NCBI GenBank assembly: GCA_029257045.1
Contig: JARIDB010000113.1
Coordinates: 1 to 32,014 of the forward strand
DNA from: Clostridium sp.
Lineage (GTDB): Bacteria > Bacillota > Clostridia > Clostridiales > Clostridiaceae
DNA length: 32,014 nucleotides
Direction of reading: 5' to 3'
Part shown: positions 16,175 through 23,700 of the stretch, piece after piece
Numbering within the stretch: position 1 is the stretch's first letter
Layout: each line of letters opens with the position of its first letter
Program-made: the position numbers and the translations under genes
Notes under the pieces: model-generated
Told to the model about the DNA's origin: nothing
Databases searched by the model: none
Seen by the model: only the letters and a program-made list of their open reading frames with translations

Positions 16175-17566
16175 CTATAATCCCCATACTTTTTTAAGTA
16201 AGTTTAAAGCTTCATCTATTTCTTTTATAGATAAATTTCCATAGCCTAAAAAAACTATAGATTCTTTATTTTTATTTTCTAAATATGAATTTGATATGCC
16301 AAGAATCCTTATCTTTACTTTTTTGGCTCTTTCTATAAGCTCTTCTTCACTTAATCCATTATTTACTTTAATAAGAAGATGTAATCCTGCATTTGTTCCA
16401 ATTATTTCAGTATCTTTAAAATCTTCTTTTAGTCTATTAACTAGAAATTCTCTTTTCTTTTTATAGGTATTTCTCATTCTATTTAAATGTCTTTCAAAGT
16501 AACCTTCTTCTATAAATTTATTTATAGCCTGCTGACTTTGTCTTGAAACTGTACAAGCATAAAAGCTGAATTTATTTCTATATACTTTAATTAATTCATC
16601 TGGCATAACCATATAAGCTATTCTCATTGAAGGTATAAAAGATTTTGAAAATGTACCTATATATATAACTTTTCCCTCATAATCTAAACTTTGGAGAGCT
16701 GGAATCGGTCTACCTTCAAATCTAAATTCACTATCATAATCATCTTCAATTATATATCGCCCTTTTTTTTCCTTTGCCCATTTTAGAAGATCAATTCTTC
16801 TTTTAATCGGCATAATTATTCCTGTTGGAAACTGATGAGAAGGTGTTATATGAATAACATCACAATTTGTTTCATTTAATTTGTCTATATCAATTCCTTG
16901 GTTATCTATTTCAATTGCTTTAGCCTTTATATTTACTGTTTCTAGTATCTTTCTTATTTTATAATAACCTGGTTCTTCCATTCCATAACTTTTATCCTCT
17001 CCTAAAAGATTTATTAAAAGCTGTATTAAATATTCTGTCCCTGCACCAATTATTATATTTTCTGCCCTTGTATTAACACCTCTTGAATATTTAAGATAAT
17101 TTCCTATAGTTTCTCTTAAATTATAATCTCCCTGGGAATGGCCTATTTGTAGAAATTCTTTATTTTCTTCATTCATTATTTCTTTATTAATTTTTTTCCA
17201 AATACTAAATGGAAAACTCTCTAAATCTACCCTACTTGAAAAAAACTCATATTTATATAAACTCTCTCTTTTCCTATTTTCTTTTCTTTTTTCTTTTTCA
17301 CTTATATCTATAACTTCACTTAATTCCGATACAAAATATCCCCTTTTTTCAATAGAATATATATATCCCTCTGCATCTAATTGTCCATAAGCAGACTCTA
17401 TAGTATTCTGACTAATACCTAAATAAGAGGATAATTTCCTTTTTGAAGGTAATTTACTTTTAGATTTTAAATTACCTTTTTGAATTTCTTCTTTAATGAA
17501 TTTATATAACTGTATATATAAAGGAATACTACTACTATGATTTAAATTTATATTTAAAATATCCAT
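16175..17566 (-). CDS. MocR/PdxR-type regulator (GntR wHTH + aminotransferase domain)
   Basis: Residues 1-75 form a GntR winged helix (PLYIQLYKFIKEEIQKGNLK, then LPSKRKLSSYLGISQNTIES). From about 110 on there is a fold-type I aminotransferase domain with EDDYDSEFRFEGRP (274-287) and the pyridoxal-phosphate lysine Lys308 in GTFSKSF. Such proteins sense PLP or amino-acid adducts and usually act as activators of a neighbouring divergent gene. Here the divergent gene is alr, a PLP-dependent enzyme. It may thus control D-alanine supply or vitamin B6 metabolism; no pdxST genes are in view. RBS AAGGGGAA precedes the ATG. No clear terminator follows. Confidence 0.9.
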   Translation of the reverse strand: MDILNINLNHSSSIPLYIQLYKFIKEEIQKGNLKSKSKLPSKRKLSSYLGISQNTIESAYGQLDAEGYIYSIEKRGYFVSELSEVIDISEKEKRKENRKRESLYKYEFFSSRVDLESFPFSIWKKINKEIMNEENKEFLQIGHSQGDYNLRETIGNYLKYSRGVNTRAENIIIGAGTEYLIQLLINLLGEDKSYGMEEPGYYKIRKILETVNIKAKAIEIDNQGIDIDKLNETNCDVIHITPSHQFPTGIIMPIKRRIDLLKWAKEKKGRYIIEDDYDSEFRFEGRPIPALQSLDYEGKVIYIGTFSKSFIPSMRIAYMVMPDELIKVYRNKFSFYACTVSRQSQQAINKFIEEGYFERHLNRMRNTYKKKREFLVNRLKEDFKDTEIIGTNAGLHLLIKVNNGLSEEELIERAKKVKIRILGISNSYLENKNKESIVFLGYGNLSIKEIDEALNLLKKVWGL

Positions 17567-17585
17567 TCTCTATTTCCCCTTTGAT

Positions 17586-17634
17586 CTGATACTATTAAAA
17601 TAATATAAACTGACACTTACAATATAACCAGTTT
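17586..17634. promoter_or_regulatory. Candidate MocR operator between mocR and alr
   Basis: Direct repeat CTGATACT (17,586-17,593) and CTGACACT (17,610-17,617), 24 bases start to start, plus an inverted pair AAACTG (17,607-17,612) / CAGTTT (17,629-17,634). MocR proteins commonly bind direct repeats upstream of divergent promoters. The position overlaps the alr -35 element. Inference from pattern. Confidence 0.4.
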
Positions 17635-17645
17635 CTTTATATAAT
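17617..17645 (+). promoter_or_regulatory. Promoter of alr
   Basis: TTACAA (17,617-17,622) and TATAAT (17,640-17,645) with a 17-base spacer, 44 bases before the alr ATG. Confidence 0.6.
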
Positions 17646-17689
17646 AATATCAATAATAAGAATGTGAAGTCAATAAGGGAGGCTTAAAT

Positions 17690-18847
17690 ATGGATTTATT
17701 ACATCCTATGTGGGCAGAAATTAATTTAGATAACTTTATATATAATATAAATCAAATAAAGAAAAAAACTAAGAATAGCGAAATTATAGCAGTAGTTAAA
17801 GCTAATGCTTATGGTCATGGAGCTATTGAAATTTCTAAAACCTTAGTTAAATGTGATATAAAGAAATTAGCTGTTGCTAATATTGTAGAAGGTATTGAAC
17901 TTAGAGATAATAATATTGATATCCCTATAATGATTTTAGGAATTAGTGAAGAATATGCTATAGATTCTATTTTAAAATATAATGTTGAACCTACAGTTTC
18001 TACTTTAAATTTTACTAAAATCTTAAATGAAAAGGCAAAAGCTTTAAATAAAGTAATTAATATTCACCTAGCTATTGATTCTGGTATGGGTAGAATAGGT
18101 TTTAGAAATAATGAAAATAGCATTTTAGAAATATTTGAAATTTCAAAACTAAGTAATATTCATATAGAAAGTATTTATACTCATTTTTCTACAGCCGATT
18201 CAAAGAATAAGGATTATTCTTTAAAACAAATTTCAATTTATAAAGAAATTCTATGTAATCTTGAAAAAATAGGTGTTAATTTTTCTAAAAGAAATCTTTC
18301 AAATAGTGCAGCTATTATAGATCTTGAAGAAGCACATTTTGATTGTGTTAGACCCGGAATAATTCAGTTTGGTTATTATCCTTCTAAAGATGTAAATAAA
18401 CAGGCTCTAGATTTAAAACCTGTTTTATCTTGGAAATCAAGAATTCTTTATTTAAAAGAAGTTGAAGCTAATGAATATATTGGTTATAATCAAAATTTTA
18501 AAACAACTAAGAAAACTAAAATTGCTACTATTCCTGTAGGATATGCAGATGGATATTCAAGAGGTTTATCTAATAAAGGTAAGGTTATAATAAACGGAAC
18601 TTTAGCCCCTATCTTAGGAAATGTTTGTATGGATCAAATTATGGTAGATGTATCAGATGTTAAGAATGCTGCAACCGGTGATGAAGTTATTTTATTAGGT
18701 TCAGATGGAGATGTAAAATTTGATGCTGAAGATATGGCTAATATTCTAAACACTATAAGCTATGAAGTTCTTTGTTTAATTGGTAGAAGAACTCCTAGAA
18801 TATATATTAGAAATCATAATGAAGTTGAAATTAAATATTTAATGTAA
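17690..18847 (+). CDS. alr: Alanine racemase
   Basis: PLP-dependent enzyme interconverting L- and D-alanine for peptidoglycan synthesis. AVVKANAYGHG carries the Schiff-base Lys37. SGMGRIGF contains the conserved arginine (Arg135), RPGIIQFGYYP is the usual PLP-phosphate region, and Tyr266 in EYIGYNQNF is the second catalytic base. IPVGYADGYSRGLS and NVCMDQIMVDVS complete the C-terminal beta domain. The length of 385 aa is normal. RBS GGGAGG is well placed before the ATG. The gene stands alone between a divergent MocR regulator gene and a bidirectional terminator. Confidence 0.96.
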   Translation: MDLLHPMWAEINLDNFIYNINQIKKKTKNSEIIAVVKANAYGHGAIEISKTLVKCDIKKLAVANIVEGIELRDNNIDIPIMILGISEEYAIDSILKYNVEPTVSTLNFTKILNEKAKALNKVINIHLAIDSGMGRIGFRNNENSILEIFEISKLSNIHIESIYTHFSTADSKNKDYSLKQISIYKEILCNLEKIGVNFSKRNLSNSAAIIDLEEAHFDCVRPGIIQFGYYPSKDVNKQALDLKPVLSWKSRILYLKEVEANEYIGYNQNFKTTKKTKIATIPVGYADGYSRGLSNKGKVIINGTLAPILGNVCMDQIMVDVSDVKNAATGDEVILLGSDGDVKFDAEDMANILNTISYEVLCLIGRRTPRIYIRNHNEVEIKYLM

Positions 18848-18854
18848 AAAATAA

Positions 18855-18893
18855 AATAAAGGTTATAAATAATTTTATTTATAACCTTTTCTT
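18855..18893. terminator. Bidirectional terminator between alr and the fliB-like gene
   Basis: 13-bp perfect stem AAAGGTTATAAAT / ATTTATAACCTTT (18,858-18,870 with 18,877-18,889), with T-rich tails on both strands, between two convergent genes. Confidence 0.85.
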
Positions 18894-18906
18894 AAAATAC
18901 ATTAAT

Positions 18907-20130
18907 TTATTGTAAAAGTATTTTAGCAAATTCAATATTATCAAATTCTTTTTCTTTTATATAATTTAGTGAATCAACTAAATAACTTTTATGATGCTCT
19001 ATTGTTTTTGAGAAAGACTGGATAAATTCAACTATGCTTTCTTTAGAATCTTGTTCATTATATAGATATTTTCCAACTAAATAAAATCTAATAAATGAAT
19101 ATCTTGTTAAAAGCATAATATATCCATCAAATACTGAGTCTGTTTCAGAAAAGGGGAACATATTATTGTACATAAAATTCACTAAATAATTTTCAAAAAT
19201 ATAGCTATTATTATTAATAAAGTTTTCATTATAATCTTCAAATGTTTTTATATATAATTCTGAATATTTACCTTTTTTATCATTTTCATCAAATTTAAAT
19301 CCAGCTATAATTTCCTTAGTGTACTTCTTAAAAGAACTACTATCTACATTTTTAGATACATTTAAGAAACCTAACATCTTCTTAAAAAAATCTATTTGAA
19401 TAAGATAGTTTAATTGATTTTTTTCGTAATGGTCATTAATTGAGTTTATATTATACTTTTTAATAAACTTAGGTACATTACTGTAATTTTCTTTAATTTC
19501 ATCCTCTAGTTTGTTTATAAAATCACCTAACATATAAAGTCTTTGACTTAAATTAAATTTTCTATTTTGTATTATTTTAATACTTAAGTCTCTAATTTCT
19601 TTAAAATACTTCATTGGTGAATTGTTAAACTTTTTAGATTTTGTATCAATCTCACTTGATACTATATGTTTGCCTAATTTTTCTTTACTTTCTTCAAATT
19701 TAATTCCTTCTTCTTTTAACAAAAGAATTCTTGCAGCTTCTGGACAAGCTACATCAAGGGACATTTCATAATATCCATCTATTTTATTAGTTATTCTAGG
19801 AAAAGATGTGCAAACATTTGATAGGTATTCTTCACCTATCTTAGAATAAATAATACAATAATTTTCTTCATCTAAAAATGGGCATCTCTTGTCACCTTTT
19901 AATTTTACTTTTCCATAATCTACATCATCACTTGTAGAATAATCGTTATTATGAACATTTTTTTGAAACATTCTTCTCATTTCTTTATCTTGAACTTTAT
20001 AATATTGTTTAAATGTAATCTTATCTATATCTATATCCCATCCAACACAACAACTATCTGTACATTTCCCGCCTATACACTTAAATTCTTTAAGATATAT
20101 AGGATATTTCTTTTTCATACTTTCTTCCAT
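18907..20130 (-). CDS. Flagellin lysine-N-methylase-like protein (FliB family)
   Basis: The N-terminus KYPIYLKEFKCIGGKCTDSC has the cysteine cluster Cys18, Cys23, Cys27, Cys28, which fits a metal site of the YkgJ/FliB type. Further cysteines follow in RCPFLDEENYCIIY, SNVCTSFPR and ACPEAARI. FliB proteins methylate lysine residues on flagellin and occur widely in clostridia; the length of 407 aa agrees. No flagellar gene is in this window, so the target may be encoded elsewhere or be another protein. ATG at 20,130 has AAGGAAG upstream; the in-frame ATG four codons later is also possible. It is closed by the shared terminator with alr. Confidence 0.85.
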   Translation of the reverse strand: MEESMKKKYPIYLKEFKCIGGKCTDSCCVGWDIDIDKITFKQYYKVQDKEMRRMFQKNVHNNDYSTSDDVDYGKVKLKGDKRCPFLDEENYCIIYSKIGEEYLSNVCTSFPRITNKIDGYYEMSLDVACPEAARILLLKEEGIKFEESKEKLGKHIVSSEIDTKSKKFNNSPMKYFKEIRDLSIKIIQNRKFNLSQRLYMLGDFINKLEDEIKENYSNVPKFIKKYNINSINDHYEKNQLNYLIQIDFFKKMLGFLNVSKNVDSSSFKKYTKEIIAGFKFDENDKKGKYSELYIKTFEDYNENFINNNSYIFENYLVNFMYNNMFPFSETDSVFDGYIMLLTRYSFIRFYLVGKYLYNEQDSKESIVEFIQSFSKTIEHHKSYLVDSLNYIKEKEFDNIEFAKILLQ

Positions 20131-20225
20131 AGTCTACTTCCTTTTCAAGTAAATTAATTTCACTTTATCATTATAGATTCATTTTACTACAATACTTTAA
20201 CTTTGTCAGATGCATATCCTTTTCT

Positions 20226-20257
20226 TAATATCTATTTATATTTATAAATAGATATTA
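20226..20257. repeat. Perfect 32-bp palindrome upstream of the ABC leader promoter
   Basis: TAATATCTATTTATA (20,226-20,240), two central bases, and TATAAATAGATATTA (20,243-20,257). It lies between the divergent fliB-like gene and the leader promoter, centred about 50 bases upstream of the -35 element. It could be an operator or a cruciform; it has no T tract and no gene reads into it, so a terminator is unlikely. Confidence 0.6.
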
Positions 20258-20291
20258 ATACGCCTATAAATATTTATTTGCATTTCTTTTC

Positions 20292-20320
20292 TTGACTTGT
20301 AATATTTAATAGATTATACT
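20292..20320 (+). promoter_or_regulatory. Promoter of the ABC importer leader transcript
   Basis: TTGACT (20,292-20,297) and TATACT (20,315-20,320) with a 17-base spacer. The transcript would start near 20,327, leaving about 480 bases of leader before the permease gene. Confidence 0.75.
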
Positions 20321-20414
20321 ATCTCTAAAGTAAAGAGAAATCAAATATTAAATTTTATTTTTGTTTTTTCTATAGATCGTATTATTAATTATAAAATAGA
20401 ATTGGAGGATAATA

Positions 20415-20480
20415 ATGAATACTTTAATAAACAAACAAGCACGATTTAGTTTCTATAGCCAATTTATAAAGGGTTTGTAA
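20415..20480 (+). CDS. Leader peptide, 21 aa, Phe/Tyr-rich centre
   Basis: ATG with GGAGGA five bases upstream, as strong as any RBS in the window; TAA at 20,478-20,480. The peptide starts MNTLINKQAR, then reads FSFYSQF and ends IKGL. Residues 11, 13 and 17 are Phe and 14 is Tyr. Codons 14-16 (TATAGCCAA, 20,454-20,462) are complementary to TTGGCTATA at 20,556-20,564, and the last codons (GGGTTTGTA, 20,471-20,479) pair with TACAAGCCC at 20,512-20,520. A ribosome pausing at these codons would change leader folding. Three terminators follow before the transporter genes. A role as attenuation leader for an aromatic amino-acid importer is inferred. Confidence 0.6.
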   Translation: MNTLINKQARFSFYSQFIKGL

Positions 20481-20599
20481 TAAGTTATAAATTTTTTAAT
20501 TTTAACATAGGTACAAGCCCCTTATGACTAATAACATTTTGGGATTGTATCTGTGTTGGCTATATTGTTTGTAATGTTATTCATTATTACCATTTATAA

Positions 20600-20671
20600 A
20601 GTCACATAGATAATGTTACCTATTTAACCTTTCAAGGTAAAAATAGGCAGCTCATACTGTGTGGCTTTTTT
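20600..20671 (+). terminator. Leader terminator H1
   Basis: AGTCACATAG (20,600-20,609) pairs with CTGTGTGGCT (20,657-20,666), ten pairs including two G-U, followed by T6. Nested inside are CCTATTT / AAATAGG (20,619-20,625 with 20,641-20,647) and ACCTT / AAGGT. Alternatively its 3' arm can pair with the 5' arm of H2 (TGTGGCTTT with AAAGCCACA). Confidence 0.75.
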
Positions 20672-20683
20672 GTATCTAAAAAT

Positions 20684-20714
20684 AAAGCCACATGGATTAT
20701 ACTATGTGGTTTTT
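20684..20714 (+). terminator. Leader terminator H2
   Basis: CCACATGG (20,688-20,695) pairs with CTATGTGG (20,702-20,709), one G-U, followed by T5. Its 3' arm could instead pair with the 5' arm of H3 (TGTGGTTT with AAACCACA). Confidence 0.75.
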
Positions 20715-20730
20715 CTATATTCAAAAATGA

Positions 20731-20761
20731 AACCACACATATAATACTGTGTGGTTTTTTT
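20731..20761 (+). terminator. Leader terminator H3
   Basis: Perfect stem ACCACACA / TGTGTGGT (20,732-20,739 with 20,748-20,755), followed by T7. It ends 47 bases before the permease start. Confidence 0.8.
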
Positions 20762-20772
20762 ATATAAAAAAA

Positions 20773-20789
20773 TGAACATATAATAATTT
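20773..20789 (+). repeat. Half-copy of the GAACATATAATAA repeat
   Basis: TGAACATATAATAATTT, preceded by TAAAAAAA, matches the left arm of the palindromic element at 5,343. No matching right arm follows; the permease RBS comes next. Confidence 0.45.
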
Positions 20790-20807
20790 TCAAAGGAGTG
20801 TTTTTTT

Positions 20808-21665
20808 ATGACAGGAATTATATCTGTAATAACACAAAGTTTAATTTTATCAATTATGGCCTTAGGTATTTATATCAGCTATAAAATTTTAGATTTTCCA
20901 GACTTATCAGTTGATGGGAGTTTCTCTTTAGGGGGCGCTATTATTGCTTTATCTTTAACTAATGGCCTTTCTCCAATAACAGGAACTTTATTAGCTTTAA
21001 TTTGTGGTTTAACTTCTGGTCTTGTTACTGGAATTTTACATATCAAATTCAAAATTTCTAACTTACTTTCAGGAATTTTAGTTATGGGTATGCTTTACTC
21101 TATTAATCTAGGGATAATGGGAACATCAAATATTCCATTATTCACATATGATAACCTATTTAATGGCCGTATTTCTCCATTAGCACTAGCTGTATTACTT
21201 GTATTATCTTGTAAAATCATTTTAGACCTATTTCTAAATACAGGTATTGGATATACACTAAAAGCTGTTGGTGATAATCCTCAAATGATTAAATCATTAG
21301 GAATTAATATTGATTTAATAAAAATATTAGGATTAATGTTATCTAATGGACTAGTTGCTTTATCTGGTAGTTTATTTGCTCAATTTCAAGGATTCGCTGA
21401 TGTTAACATGGGTATAGGTACTTTAATACTTGGAATAGCATCAATTATAATTGGTACTTCTATGTTCAAAAAATCAAAATTTATTAAAGCAACAACATCT
21501 ACATTAGTTGGAGCATTCATATATCAATTCACAATTTATTTTGCAATAAGTTTAGGTATAGTACCTCCAAACTACTTAAAATTAATTACTTCTCTAGTAA
21601 TAATCTTATTCTTAAGCATTGGTAACTTAAATATTTTTTCTAATAAAAAAAGTGTACATATATAA
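20808..21665 (+). CDS. ABC importer permease (TrpXYZ-type, COG4120 family)
   Basis: Membrane-spanning subunit of a branched-chain-type importer. There are eight to nine hydrophobic helices over 285 aa. LDFPDLSVDGSFSLGGAIIA near the N-terminus and YTLKAVGDNPQMIKSLGIN in the middle are the characteristic signatures of this permease family, the latter being the contact loop to the ATPase. RBS AAAGGAG precedes the ATG by nine bases. It is the first structural gene after the leader with three terminators; ATPase and binding protein genes follow. In streptococci the homologous system takes up tryptophan. The substrate here is inferred to be an aromatic amino acid. Confidence 0.88.
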   Translation: MTGIISVITQSLILSIMALGIYISYKILDFPDLSVDGSFSLGGAIIALSLTNGLSPITGTLLALICGLTSGLVTGILHIKFKISNLLSGILVMGMLYSINLGIMGTSNIPLFTYDNLFNGRISPLALAVLLVLSCKIILDLFLNTGIGYTLKAVGDNPQMIKSLGINIDLIKILGLMLSNGLVALSGSLFAQFQGFADVNMGIGTLILGIASIIIGTSMFKKSKFIKATTSTLVGAFIYQFTIYFAISLGIVPPNYLKLITSLVIILFLSIGNLNIFSNKKSVHI

Positions 21666-21734
21666 ACTTGCTTAAAAACTGAATGAAGAAATTACAATAA
21701 TCAAAATTAATTTATAGAAAGCCAGGTGTAATAA

Positions 21735-22490
21735 ATGTTACAAATTAGAAATCTTTCAAAGTCCTTTCCTAGTATATATGGAAAGCCTAATATAATTTTT
21801 CAAAATCTTAATTTGACTATAAATAAAGGTGAATTTGTTAGTATCATTGGAAGTAATGGTACTGGTAAATCTACTCTCCTTAATATAATTTCTGGATTAA
21901 TTAAAGAAAGCCAAGGAGATATTTTATTATATGGTAAGAACTTAACAAAGTTACCTGAATATAAGAGAACTCAGTTAATAAGCAGAGTCTTTCAAGATCC
22001 AACTTTAGGCACATGTCCCTCTATGACTGTTAGAGAAAACTTATCCTTAGCATTAAATAAAGGAAGTTTACTAAACTTAAAAAAATGTCTTCGTCATAAA
22101 ACTGAAGTTATAGAAAATGTATTAAAAGATATATCACTTGACTTAAAGAAATATCTAGATATTCAAGTAAAATATCTATCTGGTGGTCAAAGACAAGCCC
22201 TTTCCTTAGTTATGTCTAGTATTACAAACCCAAAAGTTTTATTACTTGATGAACATACAGCTGCTTTAGATCCTAAAACATCAAATGAAATTATAACTTT
22301 AACTAATAAAATTATTAGAGAAAAAAATATAACTACACTAATGGTAACTCACAACCTTAAGCATGCTATTGAATATGGTGATAGGCTTATAATGCTTCAT
22401 AACGGTGAAGTTATTTTAGATATAAGTGGAGTGGAAAAATCAAATATCACTATAGATAAAATCTTAGAAAAATTTGAATATTCAATTTAA
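21735..22490 (+). CDS. ABC importer ATPase (TrpXYZ-type, COG1101 family)
   Basis: Cytoplasmic nucleotide-binding subunit of 251 aa. Walker A is GSNGTGKST (39-47), the ABC signature LSGGQ (148-152), Walker B VLLLDE (168-173) followed by HTAALDP, and the switch histidine is in MVTHNL. The Q-loop is in RVFQDPTLGT, typical for the family. It starts 69 bases after the permease gene, with a weaker RBS (AGGTG). A perfect inverted repeat lies between it and the binding-protein gene, which may adjust relative expression. Confidence 0.93.
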   Translation: MLQIRNLSKSFPSIYGKPNIIFQNLNLTINKGEFVSIIGSNGTGKSTLLNIISGLIKESQGDILLYGKNLTKLPEYKRTQLISRVFQDPTLGTCPSMTVRENLSLALNKGSLLNLKKCLRHKTEVIENVLKDISLDLKKYLDIQVKYLSGGQRQALSLVMSSITNPKVLLLDEHTAALDPKTSNEIITLTNKIIREKNITTLMVTHNLKHAIEYGDRLIMLHNGEVILDISGVEKSNITIDKILEKFEYSI

Positions 22491-22510
22491 AATATAAACT
22501 TTAATTTATA

Positions 22511-22540
22511 TTAAATAAATCTAGCTACTAATTTATTTAA
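22511..22540 (+). promoter_or_regulatory. Intercistronic hairpin between ATPase and binding-protein genes
   Basis: Perfect 10-bp arms TTAAATAAAT / ATTTATTTAA around a 10-base loop. The stem is all A/T and has no T tract, so it is probably an mRNA stability or processing element rather than a terminator. Confidence 0.4.
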
Positions 22541-22601
22541 TTATATGAACATATGAACATATTAAAAACATAAATATTTATAGTTATAGGAGGATTAAAT
22601 A

Positions 22602-23612
22602 ATGATAATAAAAAATAAATTAATAAGTTTAATTTTAGTAGGATCAATTGGAATATCTATTCTTGCAGGTTGCTCAAAAGGTGATAATAACCTTAATTCA
22701 TCTAATACAAATAAGGCTATAAAAGCAATAGGTATTACTCAATTAGTAGAACATCCTTCTTTAGATAATGCTAGAAATGGATTCATAAAAGCTCTAGAGG
22801 ATAATGGCTATAAAGATGGAGAAAATATAAAAATTGACTTCCAAAACGCTCAAGGTGATATGCCTACAACTCAAACTATTGCCAATAAATTTATATCTGA
22901 TAAAAAGGATTTAATATATGCTATATCAACACCATCAGCCCAAGCAGCTTATAACTCTACTAAAGATATTCCTATACTAATTACTGCTGTTACAGATCCT
23001 GTTGCTGCTGGTTTAGTAAAATCTTTAGATAACCCTCAAGGAAATGTATCAGGTACATCAGATTATATATCTATAGATAATACCCTAGAATTAATTAAAA
23101 TATTTGTTCCAAATACTAAAACTATAGGTGTTGTATATAGTACTAGTGAGGTGAATTCGAAAACACAGGTAGATTTCCTTAAAGAATATGCATCTAAAAA
23201 TAATTATGAAGTTATTGAAAAAGGTGTTTCTTCTTCAAATGAAATCAATCAAGCTATGTCTAGTTTAGTAGGTAAAATAGATGTTTTATATGTTCCAACA
23301 GATAACTTAATAGTCTCCTCAATGCCACTAGTTTCTAAAATTGCTACTGATAATAAAATTCCAGTAATATCTTCTGAAGATGGTTCAGTTAAATCTGGTG
23401 CTCTTGTCAGCAAAGGTATAGATTACGAGAAATTAGGTTATAAAACTGGAGAACTTGCTGTTAAAGTTTTAAAAGGCGAAAAAGTATCTACTATTCCTAT
23501 AATTACTTTAGATGAAACTCAAATAATAGTTAATGAAGATATTTTAAATTCCCTTTCCCTTACAAAACCTGATTATGAAAATATAGTATATATTAAAACT
23601 ACTAAAAATTGA
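22602..23612 (+). CDS. ABC importer substrate-binding lipoprotein (TrpX-type, COG2984)
   Basis: Lipid-anchored receptor of the importer. The signal peptide has a basic start and a hydrophobic core ending in lipobox LAGC with lipidated Cys24; a Ser/Asn-rich linker follows. The mature domain has the family pattern ITQLVEHPSLDNARNGFIKA, then KDLIYAISTPSAQAAYN, PILITAVTDPVAAGLV and LYVPTDNLI, giving a two-lobed periplasmic-binding-protein-like fold. Length 336 aa is usual. RBS AGGAGG is strong, fitting the need for more receptor than transporter. It is placed last in the operon and is followed by a very stable terminator. Confidence 0.92.
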   Translation: MIIKNKLISLILVGSIGISILAGCSKGDNNLNSSNTNKAIKAIGITQLVEHPSLDNARNGFIKALEDNGYKDGENIKIDFQNAQGDMPTTQTIANKFISDKKDLIYAISTPSAQAAYNSTKDIPILITAVTDPVAAGLVKSLDNPQGNVSGTSDYISIDNTLELIKIFVPNTKTIGVVYSTSEVNSKTQVDFLKEYASKNNYEVIEKGVSSSNEINQAMSSLVGKIDVLYVPTDNLIVSSMPLVSKIATDNKIPVISSEDGSVKSGALVSKGIDYEKLGYKTGELAVKVLKGEKVSTIPIITLDETQIIVNEDILNSLSLTKPDYENIVYIKTTKN

Positions 23613-23644
23613 TTATTAAAATAATTTTTATAAAAGATATAAAC

Positions 23645-23700
23645 AATAAAATAGGAGTTATTCCATAACCGTAGTTATGGAATAACTCCTTAATTAAATT
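23645..23700. terminator. Bidirectional terminator after the ABC importer operon
   Basis: 17-bp perfect stem AGGAGTTATTCCATAAC / GTTATGGAATAACTCCT (23,653-23,669 with 23,674-23,690), loop CGTA, T-rich on both sides, between convergent genes. Confidence 0.85.

Noticed and set aside
20327-20600. T-box in front of the ABC importer operon
   Set aside because: No GGTGG-ACCGCG-type core and no Stem I pattern. A translated leader ORF is present instead.
20600-20761. Repeated CCACA/TGTGG blocks as a CRISPR array
   Set aside because: The blocks are inverted, each pair is followed by a T run, and spacing is too short and irregular. They are terminator hairpins.
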